Part shown: in pieces, positions 54,413 to 62,918 of the stretch | Numbering within the stretch: position 1 is the stretch's first letter | How the letters are laid out: each line of letters opens with the position of its first letter | Source of the DNA: Phycisphaerae bacterium | GTDB taxonomy: Bacteria > Planctomycetota > Phycisphaerae > UBA1845 > CAIVHJ01 | Assembly: GCA_022072405.1 (NCBI GenBank) | Contig: JAJVHX010000013.1 | Coordinates: 1 to 64,000 of the forward strand | DNA: 64,000 nucleotides | Reading direction: 5' to 3' | Program-made: the position numbers and the translations under genes | The notes under the pieces: generated by a model | Told to the model about the DNA's origin: nothing | Seen by the model: only the letters and a program-made list of their open reading frames with translations | Databases searched by the model: none

Positions 54413-55456
54413 ATGTCGCTGCCGCGAACGATCGAATGGCTTGGTGATTTGAATGGTCATGTGCGGCTGATTGATCAGACACTGTTGCCGGGCCGGCTGG
54501 CGTTCGTGGATTGTTCGACCGTTGAGCAGATCTGGGAGGCGATCAAGGTATTGCGGGTGCGCGGGGCGCCGGCCATCGGTATTGCGGGAGCGATGGGGCT
54601 GGTGCTGGCGATTCGTCAGCTGTCTCCACTGGAAGCGGAAGCCGGCTTTTTTGCGGAGCTGGAGCGGCAGCGGGATTATCTGGCATCGTGCCGGCCGACA
54701 GCGGTGAATTTGCGCTGGGCGTTGGATCGCCTGGTCAGGGCGGCTCGGGAACATCGCGGGTTGGGCGTGTTACCACTGCAATTGCTGTTATGGGAGGAAG
54801 CGCGGAAAATCCGTGATGAAGATGCGGCGGCCTGTCGGGCGATTGGCGAGCACGGAGCGCATCTGATACCAGATGGCGGCGGGGTACTGACGCATTGTAA
54901 CGCGGGTAGCCTGGCCACTGCGGAATTGGGTACGGCGCTGGCCTTGATGTATGTAGCCCATGAGCGCGGCCGGCGATTTCAGGTATTTGCTGATGAGACG
55001 CGACCACTACTGCAGGGAGCACGATTAACCGCCTGGGAACTGCAGCAGGCGGGCATCGCCGTGACGGTGATCTGCGACAATATGGCGGCCACGGTGATGA
55101 AACGGGGCCAGGTGCAGTGCGTGGTTACCGGGGCGGATCGCATCGCCGCCAACGGTGACACCGCTAATAAAATCGGCACTTATGGAGTTGCGTTACTCGC
55201 CCGAGCGCATCGGATTCCCTTTTATGTGGCAGCGCCCGTCAGTACCTTCGATCTGAACTGTCCGAGTGGTGAGCAGATTCCGATTGAGGAACGTGCGGCT
55301 GATGAAGTCCGACAGATCGGTGACAGGATAATTACACCGGCGGAGGCGACTGTTTATAACCCGGCCTTTGATGTCACCCCGGCAGAATTCATTACCGCTT
55401 TTATATCCGAGCGCGGGGTTTTTCCCGCGAGCGAAATACGTCAGCGATTCCATTAA
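54413..55456 (+). CDS. mtnA: S-methyl-5-thioribose-1-phosphate isomerase
   Basis: 347 residues; AGGTGAT precedes the ATG. Family signature: VRGAPAIGIAGAMGLVLA, THCNAGSLATAELGTALALM with the active-site Cys, CDNMAATVMKRG and TGADRIAANGDTANKIGTYG with the catalytic Asp. It converts methylthioribose-1-phosphate to methylthioribulose-1-phosphate in methionine salvage. Length is normal. eIF2B-like relatives exist, but RGAPAIG plus the Cys motif point to MtnA. No other salvage gene is adjacent. Confidence 0.95.
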   Translation: MSLPRTIEWLGDLNGHVRLIDQTLLPGRLAFVDCSTVEQIWEAIKVLRVRGAPAIGIAGAMGLVLAIRQLSPLEAEAGFFAELERQRDYLASCRPTAVNLRWALDRLVRAAREHRGLGVLPLQLLLWEEARKIRDEDAAACRAIGEHGAHLIPDGGGVLTHCNAGSLATAELGTALALMYVAHERGRRFQVFADETRPLLQGARLTAWELQQAGIAVTVICDNMAATVMKRGQVQCVVTGADRIAANGDTANKIGTYGVALLARAHRIPFYVAAPVSTFDLNCPSGEQIPIEERAADEVRQIGDRIITPAEATVYNPAFDVTPAEFITAFISERGVFPASEIRQRFH

Positions 55457-55753
55457 GAGCAACGAAAAGAACCGCTCGTGGCCGCGACGCCCACCGCCAG
55501 CCAGCCGGCCAGGAAGCGAGAAGGAGTAAATGCTGGAGACATTGATGACGACGAGCGACGCTGGTCGGCGAAGCTGCCGGTGGGCGTCCGGCGGTTGCGG
55601 TCGGCGGGTTCGCCGGCTTTGTTGCGACTCCTCAACCTTGTTTTCCCAAATGGCTTCGTCGTCGCGTCGCCCTGCCGAACCCGCCGGCGAGCAACGCGGC
55701 TCACGATGGATTCTTTGGGATGCTCTAAGTCATACTCGTCACCGATGGTGCAC
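55457..55753. other. Intergenic region without a convincing gene
   Basis: About 297 bp between convergent mtnA and the ABC-F gene. Open frames on both strands are low-complexity and Arg-rich, typical of GC-rich noncoding DNA. Direct sequence features: a short CGACGAGCGACG stretch near 55548. No terminator is clear. Confidence 0.4.
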
Positions 55754-57649
55754 TCATCTGGTGCTCCACTCGGCTTCTGCCAGTTGCAGATCATGGCGGG
55801 CCTGGTCATAGGCGGTTTGCAGGGCGGCGAGCGCCTGCGGATCACGGGAGATGGACGGATCACCGAATCGCCCGGTCATTTCCACAATCTCCTCTTCCAG
55901 TTCCATAATCAATTCTTCCAGTCGCTCGGTGTTATAACGGGCAAAGGGATTTTTCGGCACAGTCGCCGCGGAGGGGGGAGCAGATTTCCGGCGAGCAGGT
56001 TTGGCGGCGGTATCCTGCACTTTGCGGCTGATTTCCTGTTCGAGGGATTGAATATATGAAGTATAGTTGCCGTTGTGAAAGTGATGATGGCCGTGGCGCA
56101 GGACGAGCAGCCGGCTGGCGATGCGATCCAGAAAATAGCGGTCGTGGCTGACCACCAGCAGAGCGCCGGGATAGCCGGACAGGGCGGTTTCCAGTGCCTC
56201 GCGCGAGGGGATATCCAGATGGTTGGTGGGTTCGTCGAGGATCAGCAGATGCGGAGTCGCCAGCATCAACTTGACTAGTCGCACCCGGGAATGTTCACCG
56301 CCGGAAAGCTGCCGGAGGGATTTGAAGACATCCTCGCCGCTGAAAAGGAATCGGCCAAGGTAGGAACGGGCCTGCTCTTCGGTCAGTCCGGCTCGTGCGG
56401 AGCGGATCTCTTCGAGAATGGTTCGTTCACCCTCAAACTCGCCCGTGTCCTGAGCGTAGTAACCGACCTGCACTTTGCCGTCGATGGTGTATTGGCCGCT
56501 ATCGGCGCGAATCAGACCCAGCAGAATTTTCAGCAGTGTGCTTTTGCCGGTGCCGTTCGGGCCGGTGATCCCCAGTCGTTCGCCGCTGCGCAATTGCAGA
56601 TTCAGCTCGTGGAAAAGCATCTTGTCATCGTAACGCTTGCTGAGGTTTTCGGTTTCCAGCACGATGCGATCGGTCAGAGTATTGGGGGCAAATTGAAAAC
56701 GGGAGGCCTGGCGGATGATCGGCGGTTCCATCACGAACTCGCCGTTGGCGATCCGCCGTTCGAGTCGGGTGCGCCGACCCTGGGCTTCCTGGCTGCGTTG
56801 GCCGGCCAGAAAACGGGCGATGAATTCGCGCTCCTTGGCAATAAACTCCTGATCCTTTTCATATTGGCGCAGCTGGGTCAGTTCGCGCAGCTCGCGGGTC
56901 TGGATGAAGTGGGTATAGTTGCCGGGGTAGCTGTAGACGCGGCGGCGTTCGACTTCGACAATCCGGCTGGCGATGCGATCGAGCAGGTAGCGATCGTGCG
57001 AGATGACGACGGCTCCGCCTGCAAAACCGGCCAGGAATTTTTCCAGCCAGCGAACGGCATCGATATCGAGATGGTTGGTCGGTTCATCCAGCAGGAGAAA
57101 CTGCTGCTCCTGCAGCAATAGTTTGGCGAGCGCCACGCGGCAGCGCTGCCCACCGGAGAGCATACCCACCGGCAGATTCAGATCGCGCGGTGCAAAGCCC
57201 AGTCCCGCCAGAATGGTCTGCAATCGCTGCTCAATCGTGTAGCCGCCCCGGGTGATGTATTCCGTCTGCAGCAGATCGTATTGTTTCAGCAACGGGTCCA
57301 GAGCCGGACCGGGCGGTGTGGCGGCCATAGCTTCACTGACGGCGTGCAGACGCTGTTCCACCTGAGCCAGATCAGCAAAAACGGCAGTGACTTCCTCGTG
57401 GACCGTTCGCTGCGGGTCCACGTCGGGATTCTGGGTGAGCAGGCCGATCTGCAGATCGCGGGCGATGATGACTTCGCCGCCGTCAGGAACCACCTGGCGG
57501 CAGATCAGATTGAACAAGGTGGTCTTGCCCGAACCGTTAGCTCCGACCAGTCCGACCACCTCGCCGGTCTGCAATTCCAGGTCGACGTTCTGCAGAACCC
57601 ACTTAGGCCCATACTGTTTGCTGATCTGTTGAAGTCGAATTACACCCAT
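55754..57649 (-). CDS. ABC-F family ATPase (Uup/EttA-like)
   Basis: 631 residues with two ABC domains in one soluble chain. First domain: Walker A GANGSGKTT near residue 38, signature LSGGQRCR, Walker B FLLLDEPTNHLD. Second: GPNGTGKST near 360, LSGGEHSR, LLILDEPTNHLD. The interdomain linker (about 240-330) is charged and helical (EKDQEFIAKEREFIARFLAG) as in ABC-F proteins that act on the ribosome E site. The C-terminal extension (about 530-631) is predicted helical, like the Uup coiled coil. No membrane segments and no permease gene, so this is translation-related, not transport. Possible antibiotic-resistance role cannot be excluded. Confidence 0.93.
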   Translation of the reverse strand: MGVIRLQQISKQYGPKWVLQNVDLELQTGEVVGLVGANGSGKTTLFNLICRQVVPDGGEVIIARDLQIGLLTQNPDVDPQRTVHEEVTAVFADLAQVEQRLHAVSEAMAATPPGPALDPLLKQYDLLQTEYITRGGYTIEQRLQTILAGLGFAPRDLNLPVGMLSGGQRCRVALAKLLLQEQQFLLLDEPTNHLDIDAVRWLEKFLAGFAGGAVVISHDRYLLDRIASRIVEVERRRVYSYPGNYTHFIQTRELRELTQLRQYEKDQEFIAKEREFIARFLAGQRSQEAQGRRTRLERRIANGEFVMEPPIIRQASRFQFAPNTLTDRIVLETENLSKRYDDKMLFHELNLQLRSGERLGITGPNGTGKSTLLKILLGLIRADSGQYTIDGKVQVGYYAQDTGEFEGERTILEEIRSARAGLTEEQARSYLGRFLFSGEDVFKSLRQLSGGEHSRVRLVKLMLATPHLLILDEPTNHLDIPSREALETALSGYPGALLVVSHDRYFLDRIASRLLVLRHGHHHFHNGNYTSYIQSLEQEISRKVQDTAAKPARRKSAPPSAATVPKNPFARYNTERLEELIMELEEEIVEMTGRFGDPSISRDPQALAALQTAYDQARHDLQLAEAEWSTR

Positions 57650-57853
57650 CTGAACAATTTAACCTGAAATACGCACCAATAGCCAATAATCCATCGTACA
57701 GATAGCAAACGCAGAAACAGAACGTAAATAGTTTTAATTAATAAAGATAAAATTAGATATATATAATCTTGATTAAGTGAAATATTCGCGGGAATAAAGC
57801 ATATCTATATATGCAGGGAGAAATACTTCAATCTTTATTACGGGAGGCTCATC

Positions 57854-58150
57854 ATGGGGAATACAAAAATCAGTAAGTTGAGCGTCAGGAAAGAAACGTT
57901 GCGGACACTTGAATCGGACCGTTTGCAGAAAGTTGCGGGGGGAGCGATTGGTCATAGCTGGAGCACGATGGTTGAAATTGCGCTGATCGGCCTTCACGTG
58001 ACGGAGATTAGTGCGGAGCTGACCGCACATTCGACGACCTTTGCCACTTTTCAATATTGCGGTTCGACACCCTCCGGTATCCAGTGCCACACAGCAGGTG
58101 GCTGCTATAACAATACCCTGGCTTGTTATCCTTCGGATCAGGGGTGTTAG
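57854..58150 (+). CDS. Probable RiPP precursor peptide (class I lanthipeptide-like), orphan
   Basis: 98 residues, with GGGAGG about 8 bases before the ATG. The leader KLSVRKETLRTLESDRLQKV ends in VAGG (Gly29-Gly30), the form KLxxxKETLRxLxxxxLxxVxGG of class I lanthipeptide and related precursors. The core (31-98) is rich in Ser/Thr, with five Cys at 69, 78, 84, 91 and 98 and a spaced pattern CGSTPSGIQCHTAGGCYNNT. These could become thioether rings if Ser/Thr are dehydrated. The core is longer than in most lanthipeptides. The upstream 200 bp are AT-rich with a TATAAT at 57762; the gene has its own terminator. No LanB, LanC, LanM, transporter or immunity gene is in view. The leader call is good; the modification class is an inference. 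Confidence 0.75.
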   Translation: MGNTKISKLSVRKETLRTLESDRLQKVAGGAIGHSWSTMVEIALIGLHVTEISAELTAHSTTFATFQYCGSTPSGIQCHTAGGCYNNTLACYPSDQGC

Positions 58151-58202
58151 GATTTCGTAGCCAGCACAGCTATCATGGACTGCAAATCTTTACCGGTATG
58201 GG

Positions 58203-58235
58203 TCAGGGTGAGAGTTGCCTCACCCTGATTCTTTT
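58203..58235 (+). terminator. Rho-independent terminator after the RiPP precursor
   Basis: TCAGGGTGA and TCACCCTGA form a 9-bp stem around an 8-base loop and are followed by TTCTTTT. About 50 bp after the precursor stop. Confidence 0.88.
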
Positions 58236-58263
58236 ACAGGTCGATTATTCGTCCATCCCCAAC

Positions 58264-59766
58264 TCAATTTCGCGTTGCTGAGCGGAGATGACCGGCCCAT
58301 TCTTCACTGAGTTGGGCGGAGTCCTTCTGGAAATGCTTTTTGAAGGCCCGCTCATACTGGCCATTGGCGGAATCGCGCCAGAAGCCGAAGAAACAATCGG
58401 GGCTATATACTTCAAATAAAAAGGCGACGAATGAACCGGCCAGCGGGTATGCATCTTCCCGAGCGCGAAAACTTTGTTCCAATTCGACAAAGGTCGGGAG
58501 CTTTCCCGAAGAGAGCAGTAGCCGGGCAGCTTGATGTTTATCGCGCCGGGTCTGATCCTGGTAGACCGCCAGCCCTTCGTTGATCAACACACTATCGCAA
58601 TAGGATTCTTTGGTGATGTAGTGAGAAAGACAGTGGGTCATCTCGTGGCCGAGGGTCTGGCCGACATGTTGATGGACTGTCTGATGGTCGCGGTCGGCCC
58701 AGCCCAGTTCCGCACCGGTAATCTCTTTACCCTGTTCTACATTGTTGTATAGATAAAAGGTAATTTTCCGGGTGGATTCCACCCGCAATTTCTGTGTAAT
58801 GGCTTTGTAGGCGGATTCGAGTTTGTCCAGATATTCACTCGGCTTTTTGGCAATCGGCGAATCGGGAGGATAGCGCAGGATGAAATGGTCGCTTTCCTGC
58901 GTAAGCCAGTTTTCGTAGGGATCCTTGCCGAGATGTCGCAGTCGATACTGGGCACTCCTGGTACATTCCGGCGTAGCGTCGAGGGTGATGGCTTGGTTGT
59001 AGAATTCGGTGGCCTTGGGCATTTCACCGAGTTGCTCATGAGCCCAGCCCAGGTAGTAATAATTCCAGCTTTCGATCCAGGTTCGACCATCGCGCTTATC
59101 GAGCGATTGCTGCAAGACGGTAATGGCATCGCGCAGTTGATTTTTTTTCTGCAGATCGACCAAAGCCCGGCCATAAAAATGGTCAAACAGCGGGTCGCCG
59201 ATACTTTTCGGTGGGTCGCTCTCTTTTTTCAGATCGGCCAGCGTCTTACGGGCCAGTTCGACTACATTCGCGAATTTCTTCTCGCCATAGAGTCGGCTTA
59301 ATTCTTCGATGGTTTTCTGCAGCGGGTCACCATTCAGTTGGCGCAGGCGGTTTTGTGCAGCTGTAGTGCACTGGGGTGTGACCTTGAGCTTGATAGCCTG
59401 CTGATAACTGCTGATGGCCAGTTCGGCACGGTTGGATAGTTCGTAGGCGTAGCCGATGTAAAAATGAGACCATCCCACCATCCAGTGATCATCCGGCAGG
59501 CCGGTCATTGATTTCTGCAGATGTTCAATGGCTTGGTCGGTTTGCAGATTATAGCCGGCTTCGAGGATGGCGCGCCCGACCACGTGATGCAGTTCACGAT
59601 CATCCGGGTGCTGGGTCAGGAGCTGCTGACCCTGTTCAACTACGGCCGCATATTGACCCTGCTGGAAAAGGGTCCACAGCGGCTGGGCGAGGGGCGATTC
59701 CTGGGCGAGGGCGCCCGGGACCAGAAACCAGGCGACGGTAAATCCGAGTACAGTGCGTAATGGCAT
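58264..59766 (-). CDS. Secreted TPR protein with HExxH zinc protease (gluzincin-like)
   Basis: 500 residues from ATG 59766, with GGGGAGG 7 bases upstream. Signal PLRTVLGFTVAWFLVPGALA. Residues about 25-310 are TPR-like helical repeats (HWMVGWSHFYIGYAYELSNR, WNYYYLGWAHEQLGEMPKAT). The C-terminal part has QTLGHEMTHCLSHYITK with the zinc His pair and LINEGLAVYQD giving the third ligand Glu, the arrangement of M1/MA-type gluzincins with TPRs, as in planctomycete putative peptidases. Probably an envelope protease. It is convergent with the RiPP gene, but its signal peptide makes it an unlikely leader peptidase. Confidence 0.82.
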   Translation of the reverse strand: MPLRTVLGFTVAWFLVPGALAQESPLAQPLWTLFQQGQYAAVVEQGQQLLTQHPDDRELHHVVGRAILEAGYNLQTDQAIEHLQKSMTGLPDDHWMVGWSHFYIGYAYELSNRAELAISSYQQAIKLKVTPQCTTAAQNRLRQLNGDPLQKTIEELSRLYGEKKFANVVELARKTLADLKKESDPPKSIGDPLFDHFYGRALVDLQKKNQLRDAITVLQQSLDKRDGRTWIESWNYYYLGWAHEQLGEMPKATEFYNQAITLDATPECTRSAQYRLRHLGKDPYENWLTQESDHFILRYPPDSPIAKKPSEYLDKLESAYKAITQKLRVESTRKITFYLYNNVEQGKEITGAELGWADRDHQTVHQHVGQTLGHEMTHCLSHYITKESYCDSVLINEGLAVYQDQTRRDKHQAARLLLSSGKLPTFVELEQSFRAREDAYPLAGSFVAFLFEVYSPDCFFGFWRDSANGQYERAFKKHFQKDSAQLSEEWAGHLRSATRN

Positions 59767-59928
59767 GATGAACCTCCCCGATTGCGTGATATTCAAATCA
59801 TACTCCAAATCGGCGGATCAGCCCAGTTCAGCAGGGGAACGACTCTCCTGGTCAGCGATACCGAGCGCTCTTGAACTGCTAATATTCTAAACTTATAATA
59901 ATTTCAATTACTATTGAAAGGAGTAATC

Positions 59929-60465
59929 ATGGCCGCCAGTGAGCTGGATAAATCCAAAGCGTTGTTTGTCCGCCGGTGGGGAGAGATGGGGGCTTCGTGG
60001 GGCATCAGCCGGACCATGGCGGAGATTCACGCCTTGATGTATATCTCGTCCGAGCCGCTCTGCACGGATGATCTGATGGAGCAGTTGCAGATTTCGCGCG
60101 GCAACGCCAGCATGAATCTGCGCCAACTGGTGGACTGGGGTTTGATCTCACGAGTTCATCATCGGGGTGACCGCAAGGAATATTTTGTCGCTGAGACGGA
60201 TGTGTGGCAGATTTTTGAGACCATCGTTCGGGAGCGGCGGCGGCGGGAATTGCAGCCGGTGATCGATACCATAGGACAATGCCAGGAGATGATTCCCGGG
60301 CCGCGCCAAGCCGGCAGCGAGACCGAGATTAAAACCTATCGCGAGCGTCTGCAGAACATGGCGGATTTTCTCAGCACCATGCATCATCTGCTGAATGTCA
60401 TCCTGCGGGTCAAGAAAAGCGGATTGGGTAAAGTAGTCAGCAGCTTTGCAAAGCTGGCGGGCTGA
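59929..60465 (+). CDS. GbsR/MarR-family winged-helix regulator
   Basis: 178 residues from ATG 59929 (AAAGGAG upstream; the TTG frame at 59914 overlaps that site). The wHTH is seen in AEIHALMYISSEPLCTDDLM, EQLQISRGNASMNLRQLVDW and the wing RVHHRGDRKEYFVAETDVWQ, as in GbsR-like repressors. A C-terminal helical region follows. The target is unknown; the divergent TPR-protease gene is a candidate. Confidence 0.85.
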   Translation: MAASELDKSKALFVRRWGEMGASWGISRTMAEIHALMYISSEPLCTDDLMEQLQISRGNASMNLRQLVDWGLISRVHHRGDRKEYFVAETDVWQIFETIVRERRRRELQPVIDTIGQCQEMIPGPRQAGSETEIKTYRERLQNMADFLSTMHHLLNVILRVKKSGLGKVVSSFAKLAG

Positions 60466-60480
60466 TTGGTGATCGGAGGG

Positions 60481-61731
60481 TTATTTGATTTTGGCTACGA
60501 CCAGGGTAATGTCGTCAGCCTGGTCGGCCAATCCGATAAAACGCCGCACGTCCCAGATGATATTCTGGGCGATCTGATGCGCTGTGAGGTGGGAGTGGCG
60601 ATCCAGCGACAAGCGCAGCCGGGCCCGGCCAAATTGCTCTTCCGCAAAATTATGAGCATCGATCACGCCGTCGGTATAAAACAGGATCAGGTCATCGCGC
60701 TGCAGGCGGATGGTCTGGCTGGTATAAGATTCATTTTCGTTCACTCCCAGCACAAACCCATCGGTGGATAGTTCACGGATTCGACCCTTTCGCCACCAGA
60801 GCGGTGGGTCGTGACCAGCATTGCAGAAGGTCAGTTCCCGGCCATTGGCAGTGAATAAACCGTAAAATAGCGTGGCAAATTCACTGGGATGCGATTCACG
60901 GACCATGTGGATATTGCTCATGGTCAGTACTTCCGTCGGCTCGGAAGTGCTGAACGCATAAAGCCGAAAGGCGGTGCGTAGAGCGGCCATGAGCAGCGCC
61001 GCGGGCACCCCTTTGCCGACCACGTCCGCGATACAGATGCCCAGTTCTGATCGATCGGCAAATTCAAAAAAGTCGAAGAAATCGCCGCCCACTTCACCGC
61101 TGGGGTCATAGACAAAGGCCAGGTCGATCTTCGGCCATTGGGGTGCCTGTTGCGGGATCATCCGCCGCTGAATATCACCGGCGTATAGTAGCTGTTCCTG
61201 ATAACGTCGCACGGCGCGCTGATCGGGATTGTGGCGACGGTGATGCAGCGCCTGCGGCAGCAGCGACAACCACTCCGCCAGTTGATTCAACAGCGCCTGG
61301 GCATGACGGCGTTCATTGGCCGACCAACTGCTGAGCAACCGTTCCAGTCCCCATTGTTGGGCCTGCTGCACAGCCTGCGGATGATCGGCCAGTTTAACCA
61401 GAACCAGAATCGGCGTGCTGGGGGTATGCTGGGCCGGCGGGCTGACCAGTGGATCGAACAACGCAGAAGGGTTGGCGATCGTGGAGGGGTGCAGCACAGC
61501 GAGTACCTCGCTTTCCAACAGTCGCCGAAGGTCAGAATTCTGCTGCAGAAGGCTCAGGACTTCAATCGGCCCCAGCCAGGCGATGAAATGTCCGCTGGCA
61601 GGTGCGTAAGCTGTTGTTAATGAACCGGTTATACCGGATAGATTTTTTAACAGGCTACGGGTATCCAGCGAGATTAATGGAGAATGTGCCGGTGGGGTTG
61701 GGGTTGTGTTCGGGGATTCAATAGGTTTCAT
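60481..61731 (-). CDS. PP2C-type (SpoIIE/RsbU) serine phosphatase
   Basis: 416 residues. The N-terminal ~180 residues show no recognisable sensor and no membrane segment. About 185-415 is the SpoIIE/RsbU catalytic domain: GDIQRRMIPQQAPQWPKIDL, PSGEVGGDFFDFFEF, metal Asp in CIADVVGKGVPAALLMAALR, FCNAGHDPPLWWRKG, DDLILFYTDGVIDA and QADDITLVVAKIK. Such enzymes dephosphorylate anti-sigma antagonists. It is convergent with the GbsR-like gene. Its partner may lie elsewhere. Confidence 0.92.
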   Translation of the reverse strand: MKPIESPNTTPTPPAHSPLISLDTRSLLKNLSGITGSLTTAYAPASGHFIAWLGPIEVLSLLQQNSDLRRLLESEVLAVLHPSTIANPSALFDPLVSPPAQHTPSTPILVLVKLADHPQAVQQAQQWGLERLLSSWSANERRHAQALLNQLAEWLSLLPQALHHRRHNPDQRAVRRYQEQLLYAGDIQRRMIPQQAPQWPKIDLAFVYDPSGEVGGDFFDFFEFADRSELGICIADVVGKGVPAALLMAALRTAFRLYAFSTSEPTEVLTMSNIHMVRESHPSEFATLFYGLFTANGRELTFCNAGHDPPLWWRKGRIRELSTDGFVLGVNENESYTSQTIRLQRDDLILFYTDGVIDAHNFAEEQFGRARLRLSLDRHSHLTAHQIAQNIIWDVRRFIGLADQADDITLVVAKIK

Positions 61732-62030
61732 GAATGGACCTGTATCTGCAACTTGCCATGCTCTGGCCCGGTCGGCTTAGCCGGTCAATGATATCTCAGC
61801 CATTATAAGCGGGCGCTGCGCTTACAGCGAATAAAGGCCGATGGTGAGAACTGGTGTAGTGTGCATCCTATTTATTCGCAACGTCGTCAAAACCGTTCCT
61901 TACGCTTACGATTGCAGCTCGGTGATATGATACCAGTACCCGATTGTGCCGGCGCACTTTCGCTCATAAACTGTATTCTCAAATGAGTGTAGTCGTGTGA
62001 CAATCCTTTCGTCATGACAGGAGAACGGGG
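61732..62030. other. Divergent intergenic region holding a family A element
   Basis: About 300 bp between the phosphatase gene (minus) and the epimerase-like gene (plus). The inverted-repeat element at 61847-61940 occupies the middle. No other coding sequence. Confidence 0.6.
61847..61940. repeat. Inverted-repeat element, family A, with near-exact 8-bp duplication
   Basis: 94 bp. The right end ATACCAGTACC fits the family end; the left end AGAACTGGTGTA is an imperfect match. The flanking CGATGGTG (61839-61846) and CGATTGTG (61941-61948) match in seven of eight positions. The core CAGCTCGGTGA resembles the other copies. Confidence 0.8.
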
Positions 62031-62918
62031 ATGAAGGTTGCATTCAGCAGTGGCTGTGGTCCAACCTGGGATTTGGCAATGATCGCCGGGACGGTCAAGC
62101 GTCTCGGTTTTGACGGGGTGGAATTGCGCGCCGTGCAGGGTGAATTGTATCTACCGCAACATCCGCTACTAGCCCGTGACCCCCAGGGAGTGGCCAAACA
62201 ATTTCAGGATGCCGGCAGCCAGATCATCTGTCTCGCGTCGTCAATATCACTGGGTCAGCCGGGAGAAACATTAGAGCTGCGTGAACAGGTGCGAGCTTAT
62301 ATTGAACTGGCGACGAAATTGCACTGTCCGATGATACGGCTGATTACCGGTGAAGTTTCCGTCTGGTCCAATCGTCTGGCAACTTTGCAGCGGCAGGTTG
62401 ATGGCTTGCGCGACCTGGTGCTGGAAGCTTCGCGCCGCGGCGTGATGCTGCTGCTGGAAAATCAGGGCACTCTGTCTAGCAGCCGGGATATCTGGTTTGT
62501 CATGGACGCACTCGCGCATCCCGCGCTTCGTGCCAGTTGGAATCATGTGGCGGGTTATCATGCCGGTGAACGGCCGACATTGGCAGTGCCGCGTCTGGGC
62601 ATCCGCACACAGATGGTGCGGCTGGGCGATCTGCAGCAACCGGCTGGTTCAACAGCCACGGGCTGCGTTCTGGGGGCTGGCGAACTGGAACTGGCCCGTT
62701 TGCTCGAATTGCTGGTAGGGGTGGGCTACGATGGCTGGCTGCTGGTGGATTGGCCTGATTCACAACTCCACGCGCAACCCGATCCGGAACCATACCTCCA
62801 GCAGAGCCTGAAATTTATACGTGAACAACTGGCCATCAAACGCGAACCGCTCACCGCGTACAAAGGTGATAAGAACGCTCCCCGTTATCAGCCCCGCAGC
62901 ACCGCCGGAAGCGCGTAA
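62031..62918 (+). CDS. TIM-barrel sugar phosphate isomerase/epimerase-like protein
   Basis: 295 residues with the xylose isomerase-like/AP endonuclease 2 barrel: MIAGTVKRLGFDGVELRAVQ, QIICLASSISLG, PMIRLITGEV, RGVMLLLENQG with the metal Glu, ALRASWNHVAGYHAGERP and VGYDGWLLVDWPD. Such proteins isomerise or epimerise sugars or cyclitols with divalent metal. An acidic residue at the usual fourth metal site appears altered (DWPD in place of an EW motif). An AGGAGAACG site precedes the ATG. It overlaps the next gene by one base. The substrate is unknown. Confidence 0.82.
   Translation: MKVAFSSGCGPTWDLAMIAGTVKRLGFDGVELRAVQGELYLPQHPLLARDPQGVAKQFQDAGSQIICLASSISLGQPGETLELREQVRAYIELATKLHCPMIRLITGEVSVWSNRLATLQRQVDGLRDLVLEASRRGVMLLLENQGTLSSSRDIWFVMDALAHPALRASWNHVAGYHAGERPTLAVPRLGIRTQMVRLGDLQQPAGSTATGCVLGAGELELARLLELLVGVGYDGWLLVDWPDSQLHAQPDPEPYLQQSLKFIREQLAIKREPLTAYKGDKNAPRYQPRSTAGSA

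Noticed and set aside
55478-56059. 193-codon plus-strand frame in the mtnA / ABC-F gap
   Set aside because: More than half lies antisense to the ABC-F gene and the rest is low-complexity Arg/Ser sequence.
58264-59766. TPR-zinc protease as the maturation peptidase of the neighbouring RiPP precursor
   Set aside because: It has a signal peptide and a TPR envelope-protein layout, is convergent, and RiPP leader cutting at a double Gly is normally done by C39-type transporter peptidases.
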